Shown: positions 25,187 through 34,337 of the stretch, piece after piece | How positions within the stretch are numbered: position 1 is the stretch's first letter | Layout: each line of letters starts with the position of its first letter | Assembly: GCF_013204845.1 (NCBI RefSeq) | Contig: NZ_JABMKY010000002.1 | Span: 496,001 to 560,000, forward strand | Source of the DNA: Paenibacillus qinlingensis | Lineage (GTDB): Bacteria > Bacillota > Bacilli > Paenibacillales > NBRC-103111 | DNA length: 64,000 bases | Direction of reading: 5' to 3' | Program-made: the position numbers and the translations under genes | The notes under the pieces: model-generated | What the model saw: only the letters and a program-made list of their open reading frames with translations | The model's database searches: none | What the model was told of the DNA's origin: nothing

Positions 25187-26070
25187 TTAGGAATCAAACC
25201 TACTTAGTTTCGTTTTTAAAAATTGAAACAATTTACCACTCGCATATCTTGTTGGAACGGATTTGTAGATAAACCCCGTCAACATATCGATAGATGTACC
25301 ACTCACGGGAAGAGCTTTTGTCCCGCGAGGCAACGGGTCTAGTACACTCTCCGGTACCAGAGCAAAACCAAATCCATTTTCCACATATGTTTTCAAAGCT
25401 GTCATAGAGCCAATTTCCATCGTGTCTATCCCCACATGCCCTAGCTCTTGAAGGATCATTTCCAGTTTTCTTCGATAGGGACACGTTGCTGACGTTATCA
25501 AAAGGCGATGACCCAGGAATAGACTAGGTACAAGCTCATCATACTGGCTAAGGGGGTGTCCAACAGGCACTAAAGCTACAAATTTCTCCAAGAACAACGG
25601 TTGAAAAAAAGATCAGTTCCTATCTCTGGTGCTGAACAACAAGCGAAGTCAATATTTCCTTGCAACACAGACTCGACCAGAGCTGGCGTGCTAGCCATTT
25701 CAAGCGAAACTCGGATTCGTGGATACATCGTTATGAACTCTTTTAACAATTGCGGTAATCGATAACTGGCCGTTGGCTCTGTAAGACCGATTCGCACACT
25801 CCCTATATCACCTGATTGCAGATCCGATAAATTCGTTTGCAACCTTTCCATCCGCTTAACAATCTCCAAACTTTCCTCAAAAAATAATCGGCCCGCTTCT
25901 GTTAATCGGATTTTCTTTCCTCGTTCTAACAGTTGCACCCCTACATCGACTTCTAACTTTTGAATTTGCATCGTCACTGTCGATTGAGCATAGTTCATTT
26001 CCACTGCCGCTTGCTGAAAACTACCATGTTTTACGATCATATGTAATGTTTTTAGCGTTTTAATATCCAT
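25187..26070 (-). pseudogene. LysR-family regulator broken by a frameshift
   Basis: Codons 1-164 from 26070 (MDIKTLKTLHMIVKHGSFQQ.., helix-turn-helix and first part of the effector domain) end out of frame just after GTDLFF. A second frame ending at 25187 (..FLEKFVALVPVGHPLSQYDE..) supplies the rest of a normal LysR of about 294 residues. The change of frame falls in a run of seven T on the coding strand (25604-25610). One more T would restore GTDLFFQPLFLEKF. It may be a real mutation, phase variation, polymerase slippage or a sequencing error. It is divergent from the SDR gene it probably regulated. Confidence 0.8.
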
Positions 26071-26189
26071 GAGGCTGTTCTCCGTTCTGACAATTCAATA
26101 AAAATGAATCCATACTTCAATTTCTTCAATTATACAGAACTCTCATTTGGCATTACAATTTATATATAGTAAGCAAGGAGGAGATTTGT

Positions 26190-26930
26190 ATGCAGTTAGC
26201 CAATAAAGTCGCACTCGTTACAGGAGGAGGTACTGGCATCGGCAGAGCGGTAAGCTTCGCACTAGCTAAGCGTGGGGTTGCTGTTGCCGTGAACTATTCA
26301 CGCTCAAAGGAGGATGCTGAGGAAACAGCTCAAAGGATCATAGATGAAGGTGGTCGCGCGATTGCGATACAAGCTGACGTTTCCAATAACAACGAAGTCA
26401 TTGAGATGGTACGAAATATTGAACACCTTTTGGGAAGCGTAGACGTATTAGTCAACAATGCGAGTATGACACATCATATTCCCCTTCCTGATCTTGACGC
26501 TGTAACCGAGGACATCTGGGATGAATTGTTCGACGTGAATGTGAAAGGAATGTTTTACTGTGCAAGAGCTGTTGCCCCCATGATGAAACAAAGCGGACAA
26601 GGTGCAATTGTGAATGTGGGTAGCATTGCAGGATTGACGGGAGTTGGGTCTTCTCTTCCCTATGCGATTTCCAAGTCGGCCGTCCATGGCTTAACCAAGT
26701 CTTTAGCGCGAGCGCTAGCACCATATATTAGGGTTAACTGTATCGCACCAGGAGCAGTAGCCACTCGTTGGTGGGCCGGAAGAGAAGAACAGATGCAGAA
26801 ACTAGCTCCTAACTTGTTGCTCCAACAAATTGCAACACCTGAAGACATTGCTCAGTTTATATGTGCAGCTCTGGAGCAGGAAGCCATGACCGGACAAATC
26901 ATCACCGTTGATAGCGGTCAGACGTTGTAG
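26190..26930 (+). CDS. Short-chain dehydrogenase/reductase (FabG-like)
   Basis: A 246-residue classical SDR that reduces a ketone or oxidises an alcohol with NAD(P)H. It has the cofactor motif TGGGTGIGR (residues 11-19), NNAS (89-92) and the catalytic tetrad Asn117, Ser145, Tyr158, Lys162 (YAISK). GGAGGAG lies 8 nt before the ATG. It is divergent from the broken LysR gene. The substrate is unknown; GGG at the start of the nucleotide site and RS after the second strand favour NADPH. Confidence 0.9.
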   Translation: MQLANKVALVTGGGTGIGRAVSFALAKRGVAVAVNYSRSKEDAEETAQRIIDEGGRAIAIQADVSNNNEVIEMVRNIEHLLGSVDVLVNNASMTHHIPLPDLDAVTEDIWDELFDVNVKGMFYCARAVAPMMKQSGQGAIVNVGSIAGLTGVGSSLPYAISKSAVHGLTKSLARALAPYIRVNCIAPGAVATRWWAGREEQMQKLAPNLLLQQIATPEDIAQFICAALEQEAMTGQIITVDSGQTL

Positions 26931-26942
26931 CCACCAAATAAA

Positions 26943-26978
26943 AACAACGTTCTTCGTCAAATTGACCAGAACGTTGTT
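26943..26978. terminator. Bidirectional terminator
   Basis: AACAACGTTCT (26943-26953) pairs with AGAACGTTGTT (26968-26978); an inner GTCAA/TTGAC stem extends it. It sits between the converging SDR and HAD genes, with A-rich sequence on one side and TTTG on the other. Confidence 0.75.
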
Positions 26979-26995
26979 TGATAATTCTCTTACAT

Positions 26996-27550
26996 TTAAA
27001 TTGAAGCCAAATGCTCGATCTGTTTCTTGACCTCCAACCAATTCGCTGCACGGTACACATACTCGTTAGCAATACTCAAATTGTAAGGCTGATTAAATAA
27101 AATTATGGGCCTCTGAGCTGCAGCTAGCTCTTCTGCATAGTGTGGCGCATCATCAATCAGAACGTCAACTCCATAGTCTATGCAAGCTTGAAGCTTATTT
27201 TCAACTAACAATATGTGATGATAATCAATCTGGTACTTTTCAAGCCAGGCCATCGTGACTTTCTGATATTGTTGCGGCCTAGCCGTCACGATCGTAATCT
27301 GATGTTGTTTAAATAATTCTTGTAAGATGACAATGGCATTTGGAAATGGAACCGAGCTCCAATGTATGTCATGTCCGAAGCTATAATAAACTTCATCCCG
27401 CTTGGCTTTATCCCATCCATATAAGCGGTACAGATAAAAATCATTCACATCCTCATGGGTTAGTTGCAACCCTGAAACTTGATTATAACAATGTAAAATA
27501 GCTGAAGTCGCATCCAGTACGGTGTTATCCAAATCTATGCCAATGTGCAT
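26996..27550 (-). CDS. HAD-superfamily 5'-nucleotidase-like phosphatase
   Basis: 184 residues with the HAD motif I DLDNTVLD (nucleophile Asp6, acid Asp8), motif II TARP near residue 95, and a C-terminal DVLIDDAPHYAEEL (motif IV acid pair). It fits the 5'(3')-deoxyribonucleotidase/YqfW-like group of small cap-1 phosphatases. GGGGGA lies upstream of the ATG. The natural substrate is not clear. Confidence 0.8.
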   Translation of the reverse strand: MHIGIDLDNTVLDATSAILHCYNQVSGLQLTHEDVNDFYLYRLYGWDKAKRDEVYYSFGHDIHWSSVPFPNAIVILQELFKQHQITIVTARPQQYQKVTMAWLEKYQIDYHHILLVENKLQACIDYGVDVLIDDAPHYAEELAAAQRPIILFNQPYNLSIANEYVYRAANWLEVKKQIEHLASI

Positions 27551-27579
27551 CGTGTAACATATCCCCCCTCTTTACATTT

Positions 27580-28308
27580 CTAAGCAAGCGAGCTGTTCAA
27601 GTGACGACTAAGTTCAAGTAAAATGTTTCTTGCCACAGTCACTGGCTCCGCTAAATTGCCCTCTTCATTCTGCTTTCTAAAATAGGCCGATAACTCGAAA
27701 TCGCTCTCTCGCGCGATTTGTTGCATGCCTGTGTTCATCATTCCGGGGTCAATGGTAAGCATAAGAACCGGATTTCCTTCTTTGTTTTGTTCCATTGCCA
27801 CACATTTCGTGAACATGTTCAGCGCAGCTTTTGAAGAGCAGTACACACTCATGCTGCTTGCTGGATATTGGCCTGAACCAGATGAAATATTAACAATCGC
27901 GCGTTGAGCAGCCCAGTTCGCAGTTTCCTTCATAAAGCTTGATGTAAGTAGTATCGGTGCTGTTAGATTCAGTTGAATGGAAGACACAATTTCATCTGGT
28001 AAACATGCTTCTATAGGTTTTATTGGAGTTACAGTTGCCGCATTGTTAATTAGGGTTATCGTTTCGATTTTGGATGAATCCAGGGATTCTATAATTTCCC
28101 GGAAGGTCGCTTCAATGCGCTCAACCTGAGTAAGGTCAGCAGCTATGAACTGATAGTTAGCTTTTAAATCCTGCGCAAGCTGTTGAATTTCCCTATTCAC
28201 TGTTCGTGATAAGCCGAATACTAGCGTTTCCTCCGACAACAACAGTCGTGATAGTGCTGCCCCTAACCCGCTTGAGGCTCCTGTAATGATGTACACGTGT
28301 TTACTCAT
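27580..28308 (-). CDS. Short-chain dehydrogenase (YueD/sepiapterin-reductase-like)
   Basis: 242 residues from the ATG at 28308, which follows AGGAGG by 9 nt (two earlier in-frame ATGs lie on or before the ribosome site). Motifs: TGASSGLG, NNAA, and Ser-Tyr-Lys as SSGSG..YCSSK. The sequence resembles B. subtilis YueD, which reduces benzil to (S)-benzoin, and sepiapterin reductases. It begins 37 nt after the stop of the GNAT gene, likely the same operon. Confidence 0.85.
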   Translation of the reverse strand: MSKHVYIITGASSGLGAALSRLLLSEETLVFGLSRTVNREIQQLAQDLKANYQFIAADLTQVERIEATFREIIESLDSSKIETITLINNAATVTPIKPIEACLPDEIVSSIQLNLTAPILLTSSFMKETANWAAQRAIVNISSGSGQYPASSMSVYCSSKAALNMFTKCVAMEQNKEGNPVLMLTIDPGMMNTGMQQIARESDFELSAYFRKQNEEGNLAEPVTVARNILLELSRHLNSSLA

Positions 28309-28344
28309 TTCATCCATCCTCCTAATCATTAAACGCTGCACGAG

Positions 28345-28803
28345 TTACCAATGCTTCTCCAAAGCTTCTTCACTTCGAGCGAACTCATTTCTCACATAAA
28401 AATCAACACTGTCAGCACTCGGCCATAAAATAAGAAACTCGACATCGTGTTCTTTGGACCATTGTTCCATAGCTTGATGTATCTTCGTTCCTAATCCTTT
28501 ACTTCTATTACTAGGCCTTGTATACACATTCGTTACATAGCCAAAGTAAGGATCTGGCGATTTGCCTGGTCTGGGAACTTTATGAATCAATTGCAGATAC
28601 ATATGCGAGACGATCTCGCCATCCACTTCTGCAACCCATATCTTCCAGTTACTGCCGTTCAATGCGTTAACTATGAATGCGCTGCAAATCAATTGAAACT
28701 CCTCAAAGATTGCCCCGCTCTTGTTATCTTCCTCTGAGAAATCCCATCTCATTTGCACAAGTGTATCCACATCGTTCAATGTTGCCAAACGAATCATTTC
28801 CAT
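28345..28803 (-). CDS. GNAT-family N-acetyltransferase
   Basis: About 152 residues from the ATG at 28803 (GAGG 7 nt upstream). The acetyl-CoA loop appears as RSKGLGTKIHQAM (near residue 105), after the beta-strand pair VTNVYTRPSNR. It transfers an acetyl group to an amine; the target is unknown. Confidence 0.85.
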   Translation of the reverse strand: MEMIRLATLNDVDTLVQMRWDFSEEDNKSGAIFEEFQLICSAFIVNALNGSNWKIWVAEVDGEIVSHMYLQLIHKVPRPGKSPDPYFGYVTNVYTRPSNRSKGLGTKIHQAMEQWSKEHDVEFLILWPSADSVDFYVRNEFARSEEALEKHW

Positions 28804-28889
28804 ATCGTAACCTCGCAATTCCGTTATCCCAGTTAATTCGCTGAGAGACGTTCATTTCCTTTTTTCACCAAATTGAACCGCTAATGACT

Positions 28890-28923
28890 CAAAGAAAGAC
28901 CGCCGCAACATTTCGCGGCAGTC
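28890..28923 (-). terminator. Terminator of the metallophosphoesterase gene
   Basis: GACCGCCGC (28898-28906) pairs with GCGGCAGTC (28915-28923) with one mismatch; the minus strand continues TTTCTTTGAG. Confidence 0.7.
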
Positions 28924-28942
28924 TAACTCTCTCATACGGTGT

Positions 28943-29752
28943 CTACAAATCAATTTTGAATACAGCAATCTCTGGCGAGCAAGCGAAACGAATCGGTAAC
29001 AACCGCGAAGTTCCCAGACCTCGATTAATATAGAAATGCTTTCGCTTATCGATACGTTTGAGCCCAACGTGATAGTTTTTATACGCACCAATCGTACGCC
29101 CAAACAGCCTGATTTGCCCCCCATGCGTGTGTCCAACAAGTAATAAATCGTATGGAATGTGCTTCTGCAGTGAGGTTTCAATAATACTCGGAGAATGAGC
29201 TAACATGATGATCACGTCAAAGCTATGTAGTTCATCTACACGCATAGTCAGCCGTTCTTTGCCATATAAGGAATTGTCAAAACCGTAGATCAACCACTTC
29301 TTATCTCCGATGTCGACAGGAAATTCACGATTCGATAACACAGTAATATTCGCGTCCCCAATGGTTCTAAGAATCGCCTCATAATCTTGATCTGAATTCA
29401 GTTGGAATCGGGATTGGACTAACCCATAACGTTCATGATTACCTGGAACAAAAAATAAACGCTCACACTTTATTTGTCGAATTTCTTTCAGTACTTTGTC
29501 CAGTTCCTCTTTCGTAGATGCTAAATCACCTGTAATCATCACAAGATCAGGGTTAACACGATTCACCATCTTACTCAAGGAGCCATTGATGAAATGAGTT
29601 TGACCATGCAAATCAGTAATTTGCACAACGGTGACCTTTTTGCTGGCTGGATCGCCCAGATGAATAAGTGAATACTTCACCCATAAGGTGCTTGATAGGA
29701 TATATAGTGCTGCTAGCACAAGAATACTAACAATGGCGCTAACTAGCATCAT
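28943..29752 (-). CDS. Membrane-anchored metallophosphoesterase (YkuE-like)
   Basis: 269 residues from the ATG at 29752; GGGGG lies 10 nt upstream, while the longer frame (to 29908) would run through the neighbour's terminator. One N-terminal transmembrane helix (LVSAIVSILVLAALYILS) anchors it. The calcineurin-like motifs are all present: TDLHG, ITGDLAS, GNHERYG, AHSP and GHTHGGQ. Such proteins hydrolyse phosphoesters such as lipid A-type or wall-linked head groups at the membrane; the substrate here is unknown. Confidence 0.87.
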   Translation of the reverse strand: MMLVSAIVSILVLAALYILSSTLWVKYSLIHLGDPASKKVTVVQITDLHGQTHFINGSLSKMVNRVNPDLVMITGDLASTKEELDKVLKEIRQIKCERLFFVPGNHERYGLVQSRFQLNSDQDYEAILRTIGDANITVLSNREFPVDIGDKKWLIYGFDNSLYGKERLTMRVDELHSFDVIIMLAHSPSIIETSLQKHIPYDLLLVGHTHGGQIRLFGRTIGAYKNYHVGLKRIDKRKHFYINRGLGTSRLLPIRFACSPEIAVFKIDL

Positions 29753-29859
29753 GAAAATTGAACCCCCTTCAAGAAGGATATACCTGCCAATATACCTCTT
29801 TCTCATTACAAATTCCACTTTCACGGGGTATCCACAGCAATCATTACCTAAAAAATAGT

Positions 29860-29890
29860 AAAAAACCATCAGGGCAGATATCCTGACGGT
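29860..29890 (-). terminator. Terminator of the kinase-aldolase operon
   Basis: ACCATCAGG (29865-29873) pairs with CCTGACGGT (29882-29890), followed on the minus strand by TTTTTTAC, about 22 nt after the aldolase stop. Confidence 0.85.
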
Positions 29891-29911
29891 CCTTCGCTTT
29901 TCAAGCACTGT

Positions 29912-30703
29912 TTAATGCAGATGTCGCAATTCTTCCAACTGTCGCAGACCCTTGCTGGCTTGTGCCATCATTAGACGAACGTCACTGCTCCAGCTCAGCA
30001 ACTGCATGCCGTGTTCAACACTTGTTTTCAGAAGCCACTGGTCCGATGATATAATACCCGACCAAATCGTGTGCCGCTGAGCAGCTTCTGCAAGCTTGCT
30101 TATAGCTCCGGTTAGATGAGCTGTCGCTGTTTCTGTGCTCAGCGCATCTCCATTTCCCTGTATATCCTGAAGTAAGTCATTAGGCCCAAGCAGCATACCA
30201 TCGAGTCCAGCTACCGCACAAATCTCATTTACCCGCTCCAACCCTTCTATCGTCTCTATCTGTCCGAGCAGAATCGTCTCTTCATTCGCTTGCCTCATGT
30301 AAGCTTCTGCATCAGGAACCTCATAGCCGGCATGCGTTCGGTTCAGGGCTACGCCCCTTTTCCCTAGCGGCCTGTATTTGGCATACTCCACTACTCTTTG
30401 CATGTCCTCCGGTCCCGATACCATGGGCACCAAGAGACCGCTAGCCCCCATATCCATGTACTTCAATATACAGGTACGGGACGTATCCGGAATTCGCACG
30501 ATCACCGACATTCCCCAGCCTTTGGCAACGGCAATCATATTAGCCACAGACCCATAATCGAAGTAACCATGCTCACAATCCACAATCACATATTCGAAGC
30601 CGCTGACTTGAAGCATACGAGGAAGATTCGGCGTATTGAATTCCACGGCCATCGTTCCAATCACAAGCTTACCGGACTTCAGTCTATCTTTTAATAAGCT
30701 CAT
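29912..30703 (-). CDS. HpcH/HpaI-family aldolase
   Basis: 263 residues from the ATG at 30703 (AAGGGGG 8 nt upstream), which lies against the stop of the kinase gene. Members are metal-dependent class II aldolases that split 2-keto-3-deoxy sugar acids or related diacids to pyruvate and an aldehyde. Visible signatures are VIVDCEHGYFDY, GLLVPMV, RGVALNRTHAGY and GQIETIEGLE (metal-binding Glu). Last gene of the hydrolase-kinase-aldolase operon of system 2. Confidence 0.88.
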   Translation of the reverse strand: MSLLKDRLKSGKLVIGTMAVEFNTPNLPRMLQVSGFEYVIVDCEHGYFDYGSVANMIAVAKGWGMSVIVRIPDTSRTCILKYMDMGASGLLVPMVSGPEDMQRVVEYAKYRPLGKRGVALNRTHAGYEVPDAEAYMRQANEETILLGQIETIEGLERVNEICAVAGLDGMLLGPNDLLQDIQGNGDALSTETATAHLTGAISKLAEAAQRHTIWSGIISSDQWLLKTSVEHGMQLLSWSSDVRLMMAQASKGLRQLEELRHLH

Positions 30704-30704
30704 G

Positions 30705-32180
30705 TCACGCCCCCTTATTATTGGCATGTATTTTTTTCAGCAACACTTCTCTTGTTTCGTGTACGCTGGCGTACAAGCCTTCGCTTACTAGTGCTAGTCG
30801 CAGTAAGCCGTGAAAAACCTCATCGCATGCAGGTGCCATAACGGCTTCAATTCCGACAGCCTTCGCAATCGCATCCCGCAAAAAAGCATTTTTCATCATC
30901 ACGCCGCCTGTAAAAGTGATCTGTTCGATAGCTTCGCCAGCTGTTGCCAGTACATACAGATTACGCTCATAAATCGCGGCGATTTCTTCCATCGCTGCGG
31001 CAAACAGGCCGCCCACTTGCAAATTATCGGAATCGATATTGTCAATTGTCCCTTTGTCAGCGCCTGTTTGCTTCCCATAAAATCCAACATGCACATGTAG
31101 CTGCCCATTACTGGATTGCCCCTTTCCAGTTTTGAAGTGTTGCGCCGCTTTGTCTGCTTCTGCTAGTAGCCGCTCCCACAGCATGTCTTCCGTTAATGTT
31201 GTCCCGTAAATCGATTGTCCCACATCGGCAATAAAGCGCACGAGTACGGCCATATTCCGTCCACCGGGCAGCTTTGTAATTGTAGGTAGATTGCGACCAT
31301 CAAAATAAGGCCGCAGTTCCCACTCGCCGATACGATACGCATCCGACACTCGTGAGACCCAGCCAGCTGTGCCCATGTTGACGATAGCCTCGTTCGTCGT
31401 ATCTGCGAGGCTGCCCAGTACAGATGCCTGATGATCCCCAATGTCGGGGTATACTGGAATTGCTCCCCACCGGCTATGATAATGACCCACCATATCGGTA
31501 CCAACCACAATCCGCGGGAATTGCAGCGCTTGGCAGCCCACAGCGCGAACAATATCTTTATCCCACTCGCCTGCCCTAACATCAACAAGTCCGGTAGGTG
31601 CTGCATTCGTGATATGGCAAACATGGCTCCCCGTCAAACTCTGGATTAAATAGCCGCCTAAGGTGCACAATCGCTTGGAGGCGGGACATGCCGTCCCCTG
31701 CCTCTCCCGCTGATTCTCTACCCCCGAATCTGCTTGCTGCAGCATATGGAATAAACCAACCGCAGCTACTCCGGGCTTCTCCCATAGTCCAGTCCGTCTC
31801 CAAGCTTCCTCCCCTACCCGTTCCATCAGTGCGGAGAAATAGCTTGAGCCAAGCTTTGCAGCGTACTCTAAGCCACGCTCGTCCTGCCAGCTAATATAAG
31901 GGGTAACAGCTACGCCATAATCATCAGTTATAATAAATCCATGCATTTGCGTCGTAATCCATATCCCCTTGCATCCTGGACAACTGGCCAATTGGCGATC
32001 AATCAACCCTTTCATCAGCTCAAGCAGTTGAATCGCATTCCATTCCTTACGCAATGGATTTTCATTAGGAAGCGGTTCGGGCATACGAATTGATTCCATG
32101 TGCGTAATCGCAAGATTCTGAACATCGAGCTGACCCGCTTTTAGAAATGTGCTTCCCACGTCAATCGCAATATATCGCAT
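30705..32180 (-). CDS. FGGY-family carbohydrate kinase
   Basis: 491 residues from the ATG at 32180 (GGAGG 8 nt upstream). It phosphorylates a sugar with ATP in the cytoplasm. Domain I opens with the phosphate-binding loop IAIDVGSTFLKAG; domain II has NMGTAGWVS and ITFTGGVMMKNAFLRDAI, the usual adenosine-binding region. The specificity (xylulose, ribulose, fuculose, rhamnulose or another) cannot be told by eye. It is coupled to the aldolase that follows, which fits a kinase-then-aldolase route. Confidence 0.88.
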   Translation of the reverse strand: MRYIAIDVGSTFLKAGQLDVQNLAITHMESIRMPEPLPNENPLRKEWNAIQLLELMKGLIDRQLASCPGCKGIWITTQMHGFIITDDYGVAVTPYISWQDERGLEYAAKLGSSYFSALMERVGEEAWRRTGLWEKPGVAAVGLFHMLQQADSGVENQRERQGTACPASKRLCTLGGYLIQSLTGSHVCHITNAAPTGLVDVRAGEWDKDIVRAVGCQALQFPRIVVGTDMVGHYHSRWGAIPVYPDIGDHQASVLGSLADTTNEAIVNMGTAGWVSRVSDAYRIGEWELRPYFDGRNLPTITKLPGGRNMAVLVRFIADVGQSIYGTTLTEDMLWERLLAEADKAAQHFKTGKGQSSNGQLHVHVGFYGKQTGADKGTIDNIDSDNLQVGGLFAAAMEEIAAIYERNLYVLATAGEAIEQITFTGGVMMKNAFLRDAIAKAVGIEAVMAPACDEVFHGLLRLALVSEGLYASVHETREVLLKKIHANNKGA

Positions 32181-32251
32181 CCAAATTTCCTCCACATAGA
32201 ATCTCCATTTAAATCATATAAAGGCACATTTCATGAATGAAACAATGCATG

Positions 32252-34174
32252 TCAACTGCTCTTGCCAAAAAGAGCTACAACCTTTTCTAAAACCTCTTTA
32301 TTAAACACTGCCACTCCATCAGAACGCACTTCGATTAAACCCACCCAAGGATTATAGGCATAAGGATTATGTCCAATTTCATACAATAACACGCCTGTCA
32401 CTCTATCATCCCTCACAACAGCTTCGACGAATTCCGCCCGCAAATCATCCCCCTGTGCGATATAGCAATGAACCCACAGCGGTTTGCGCAATGCCGCTAC
32501 CCGGTCCTTAATCTGTGTAGATAATGTGTTTCGATAGGTGCCCCAATTATAATCCTTGATTGTAATCTCATCAGCAAGCTCGATCAATTTCTCCCAGTTC
32601 GGAAGAACCTTCGGCATTGCCCAGAAGCCTAGTTCACCAAATGAACTGGATATTTGCGGGTTTTCATAGCAATCGTGGAAGTGGATCTGAACGATTTTAT
32701 GATGCTCATGCAGCACATGCGCGGCATCAGTGACAAATTGCAGATAAAAATCCCCCCGGATCCTCATCACATTGAGCGGATCTGCTTGTTCCGTCAGGAT
32801 ATCTATGCCGTATTCTTTGCGATAAGCTTCTACAATCGGTTCATTATAGCCGTAGTTCACATAATCACTAACCATACCCGAGTGATTCTGAAGTCGAAAA
32901 TCCACGCCATCGATACCAACCGCTATCAATTTCTTCACGACATCCAACCAATATTCCCGCACTTCCGGATAGGCTTCGCAATGGGTGCCTTTCATATATT
33001 TCATCTTTCCCCTTGCAATTCCGTAGCAGGTGCCTCCCATCCAACCTTTGCCCCAGATACCTGCTCCATACCATTCGAATTCAAACCCATTGCGTTTGAA
33101 AAGCGACTTAGCTCCGCTATTACTGCCAGAACCAGCACCATCTTTGATAGGATACGTAGTATCAAACCATTTCTCGGTTCCAGGTGAGAATGGTTGGAAC
33201 GAATCAGCAGCATCGCTGCCTGCATCATGGCATGCTTTCTTGTCCTCATGAGTTACTGCCTCGTTTCGTACATAAGGTGTGCAGGTCACCGGAATCTCGC
33301 CCAGATCGCCATACACACGAATCATTGAATACGGAATCATCACTACCTGTTCCTGCTCCATTTCCATGGTTATTGCCAGATAGCTAGCATCCGAAGGAAT
33401 ATTCAGCTTAGTAATGTGCACTTCCCGACTTCTCTTCGGTTCATCAAACAAGGGCAATCCGTTGGCATCAAATAGAGGCTTGACAACCACTTCCTCACGT
33501 ATTTCCAAGCTTCCTTCATATAGCTGATAAGTTCCGTTATCGACACTCGTCCACAATTGAAGTCCCGTCATCGGATAATTAATCAGGCTAACGTCCGGTT
33601 TAGAGGCATATACATCCGACCGATCATAGCCCATTCTTTCTTCAACTTGATCCAAACAAAAGCTTAGTGTTAAACGCGTAATGGGCTGAGCGATCAATTG
33701 CTCATAATTAGGGATAGGCTTACGCATCACTCGCATGTTCCCATGGTCAGGCAGAAATGAGTCCAATCCTACGCGTTCTCCCCCGATGCAAGAAAGGGAA
33801 CGGTTCTTGAACGAAGCCTGTTTTCCATGAGGAATCGTATAACCGCCTCCGCCTTCGTAGGGTTTCATAACAGCAAAGGCCTCCATGCCTACTCGATGCG
33901 CTTCATATATATGTTCAAAAACAGGATCTCCTACAGATAGAATAGATTCTATGCTGTAATTACCCGCTTGATTATCTGGATTCATCAAGCTCAGCCACGG
34001 ATTACTGTACATAGGATATCCGGGCAAGGAGATCACAAGGTAAACGCGTCTGTAGCCGAGTTGGGCAAGCAGCTCCATTTTATTGCGAATTGAACCATAG
34101 CGATAAGGTACACCGCATAAATCTGGAAAAATATCGATGACCGGTGCAACATTCTTGGGAAAGCCTATACTCAT
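32252..34174 (-). CDS. TIM-barrel glycoside-hydrolase-like protein, family not recognised
   Basis: 640 residues, no signal peptide, GGAG 5 nt before the ATG. The N-terminal part (about 1-190) and the C-terminal part (about 370-635) look like halves of one alpha/beta barrel: strand-like runs such as GYRRVYLVISLPGYP, GVDFRLQNHSG and KPLWVHCYIAQGDD carry Asp, Arg, His and Glu at their ends. A beta-rich insertion lies between (about 195-300). The pattern recalls GH10/GH42-like or putative glycosyl hydrolase families, but I cannot name the family or the catalytic acids. It heads the operon with kinase and aldolase and has the system 2 promoter in front, so an intracellular oligosaccharide is the likely substrate. 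Confidence 0.6.
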   Translation of the reverse strand: MSIGFPKNVAPVIDIFPDLCGVPYRYGSIRNKMELLAQLGYRRVYLVISLPGYPMYSNPWLSLMNPDNQAGNYSIESILSVGDPVFEHIYEAHRVGMEAFAVMKPYEGGGGYTIPHGKQASFKNRSLSCIGGERVGLDSFLPDHGNMRVMRKPIPNYEQLIAQPITRLTLSFCLDQVEERMGYDRSDVYASKPDVSLINYPMTGLQLWTSVDNGTYQLYEGSLEIREEVVVKPLFDANGLPLFDEPKRSREVHITKLNIPSDASYLAITMEMEQEQVVMIPYSMIRVYGDLGEIPVTCTPYVRNEAVTHEDKKACHDAGSDAADSFQPFSPGTEKWFDTTYPIKDGAGSGSNSGAKSLFKRNGFEFEWYGAGIWGKGWMGGTCYGIARGKMKYMKGTHCEAYPEVREYWLDVVKKLIAVGIDGVDFRLQNHSGMVSDYVNYGYNEPIVEAYRKEYGIDILTEQADPLNVMRIRGDFYLQFVTDAAHVLHEHHKIVQIHFHDCYENPQISSSFGELGFWAMPKVLPNWEKLIELADEITIKDYNWGTYRNTLSTQIKDRVAALRKPLWVHCYIAQGDDLRAEFVEAVVRDDRVTGVLLYEIGHNPYAYNPWVGLIEVRSDGVAVFNKEVLEKVVALFGKSS

Positions 34175-34204
34175 ATGAACTCCATCCCTACCTTGATTCA
34201 GTTT

Positions 34205-34327
34205 ATAGTAACCGCTTTCACAAGCGGCCTACCTCTATTATAAATCTTGCTTCGACCCTGATCATTTAAAAAATATGCACTAAAACATCAAATTTTAAAT
34301 AAGCCCGCTCCTGATCCATCCGCTTCT
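34205..34327. repeat. Promoter cassette, direct repeat copy 1
   Basis: About 123 bp match 37003-37127 in the same orientation with roughly eight mismatches by eye. The repeat carries operator, -10 and cre. It joins the dead GH1 fragment to the TIM-barrel gene. Confidence 0.88.
34207..34292 (-). promoter_or_regulatory. System 2 promoter with cre site, in front of the TIM-barrel hydrolase operon
   Basis: On the minus strand: operator TTTGATGTTTTAGTGCATA (within 34271-34292), exactly 50 nt from its first base to the -10 TATAAT (34237-34242), then a cre site GTGAAAGCGGTTACT (34207-34221) matching WTGNAANCGNWNNCW. No good -35 exists, so activator-dependence is likely. CcpA bound at cre, downstream of the start point, would block elongation when glucose is present. 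Confidence 0.72.
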
Positions 34328-34337
34328 ATCTTAATAA

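Noticed and set aside
32654-33187. A 177-codon plus-strand frame opposite the TIM-barrel gene
   Set aside because: No start signal or recognisable protein features; a shadow of the minus-strand gene.
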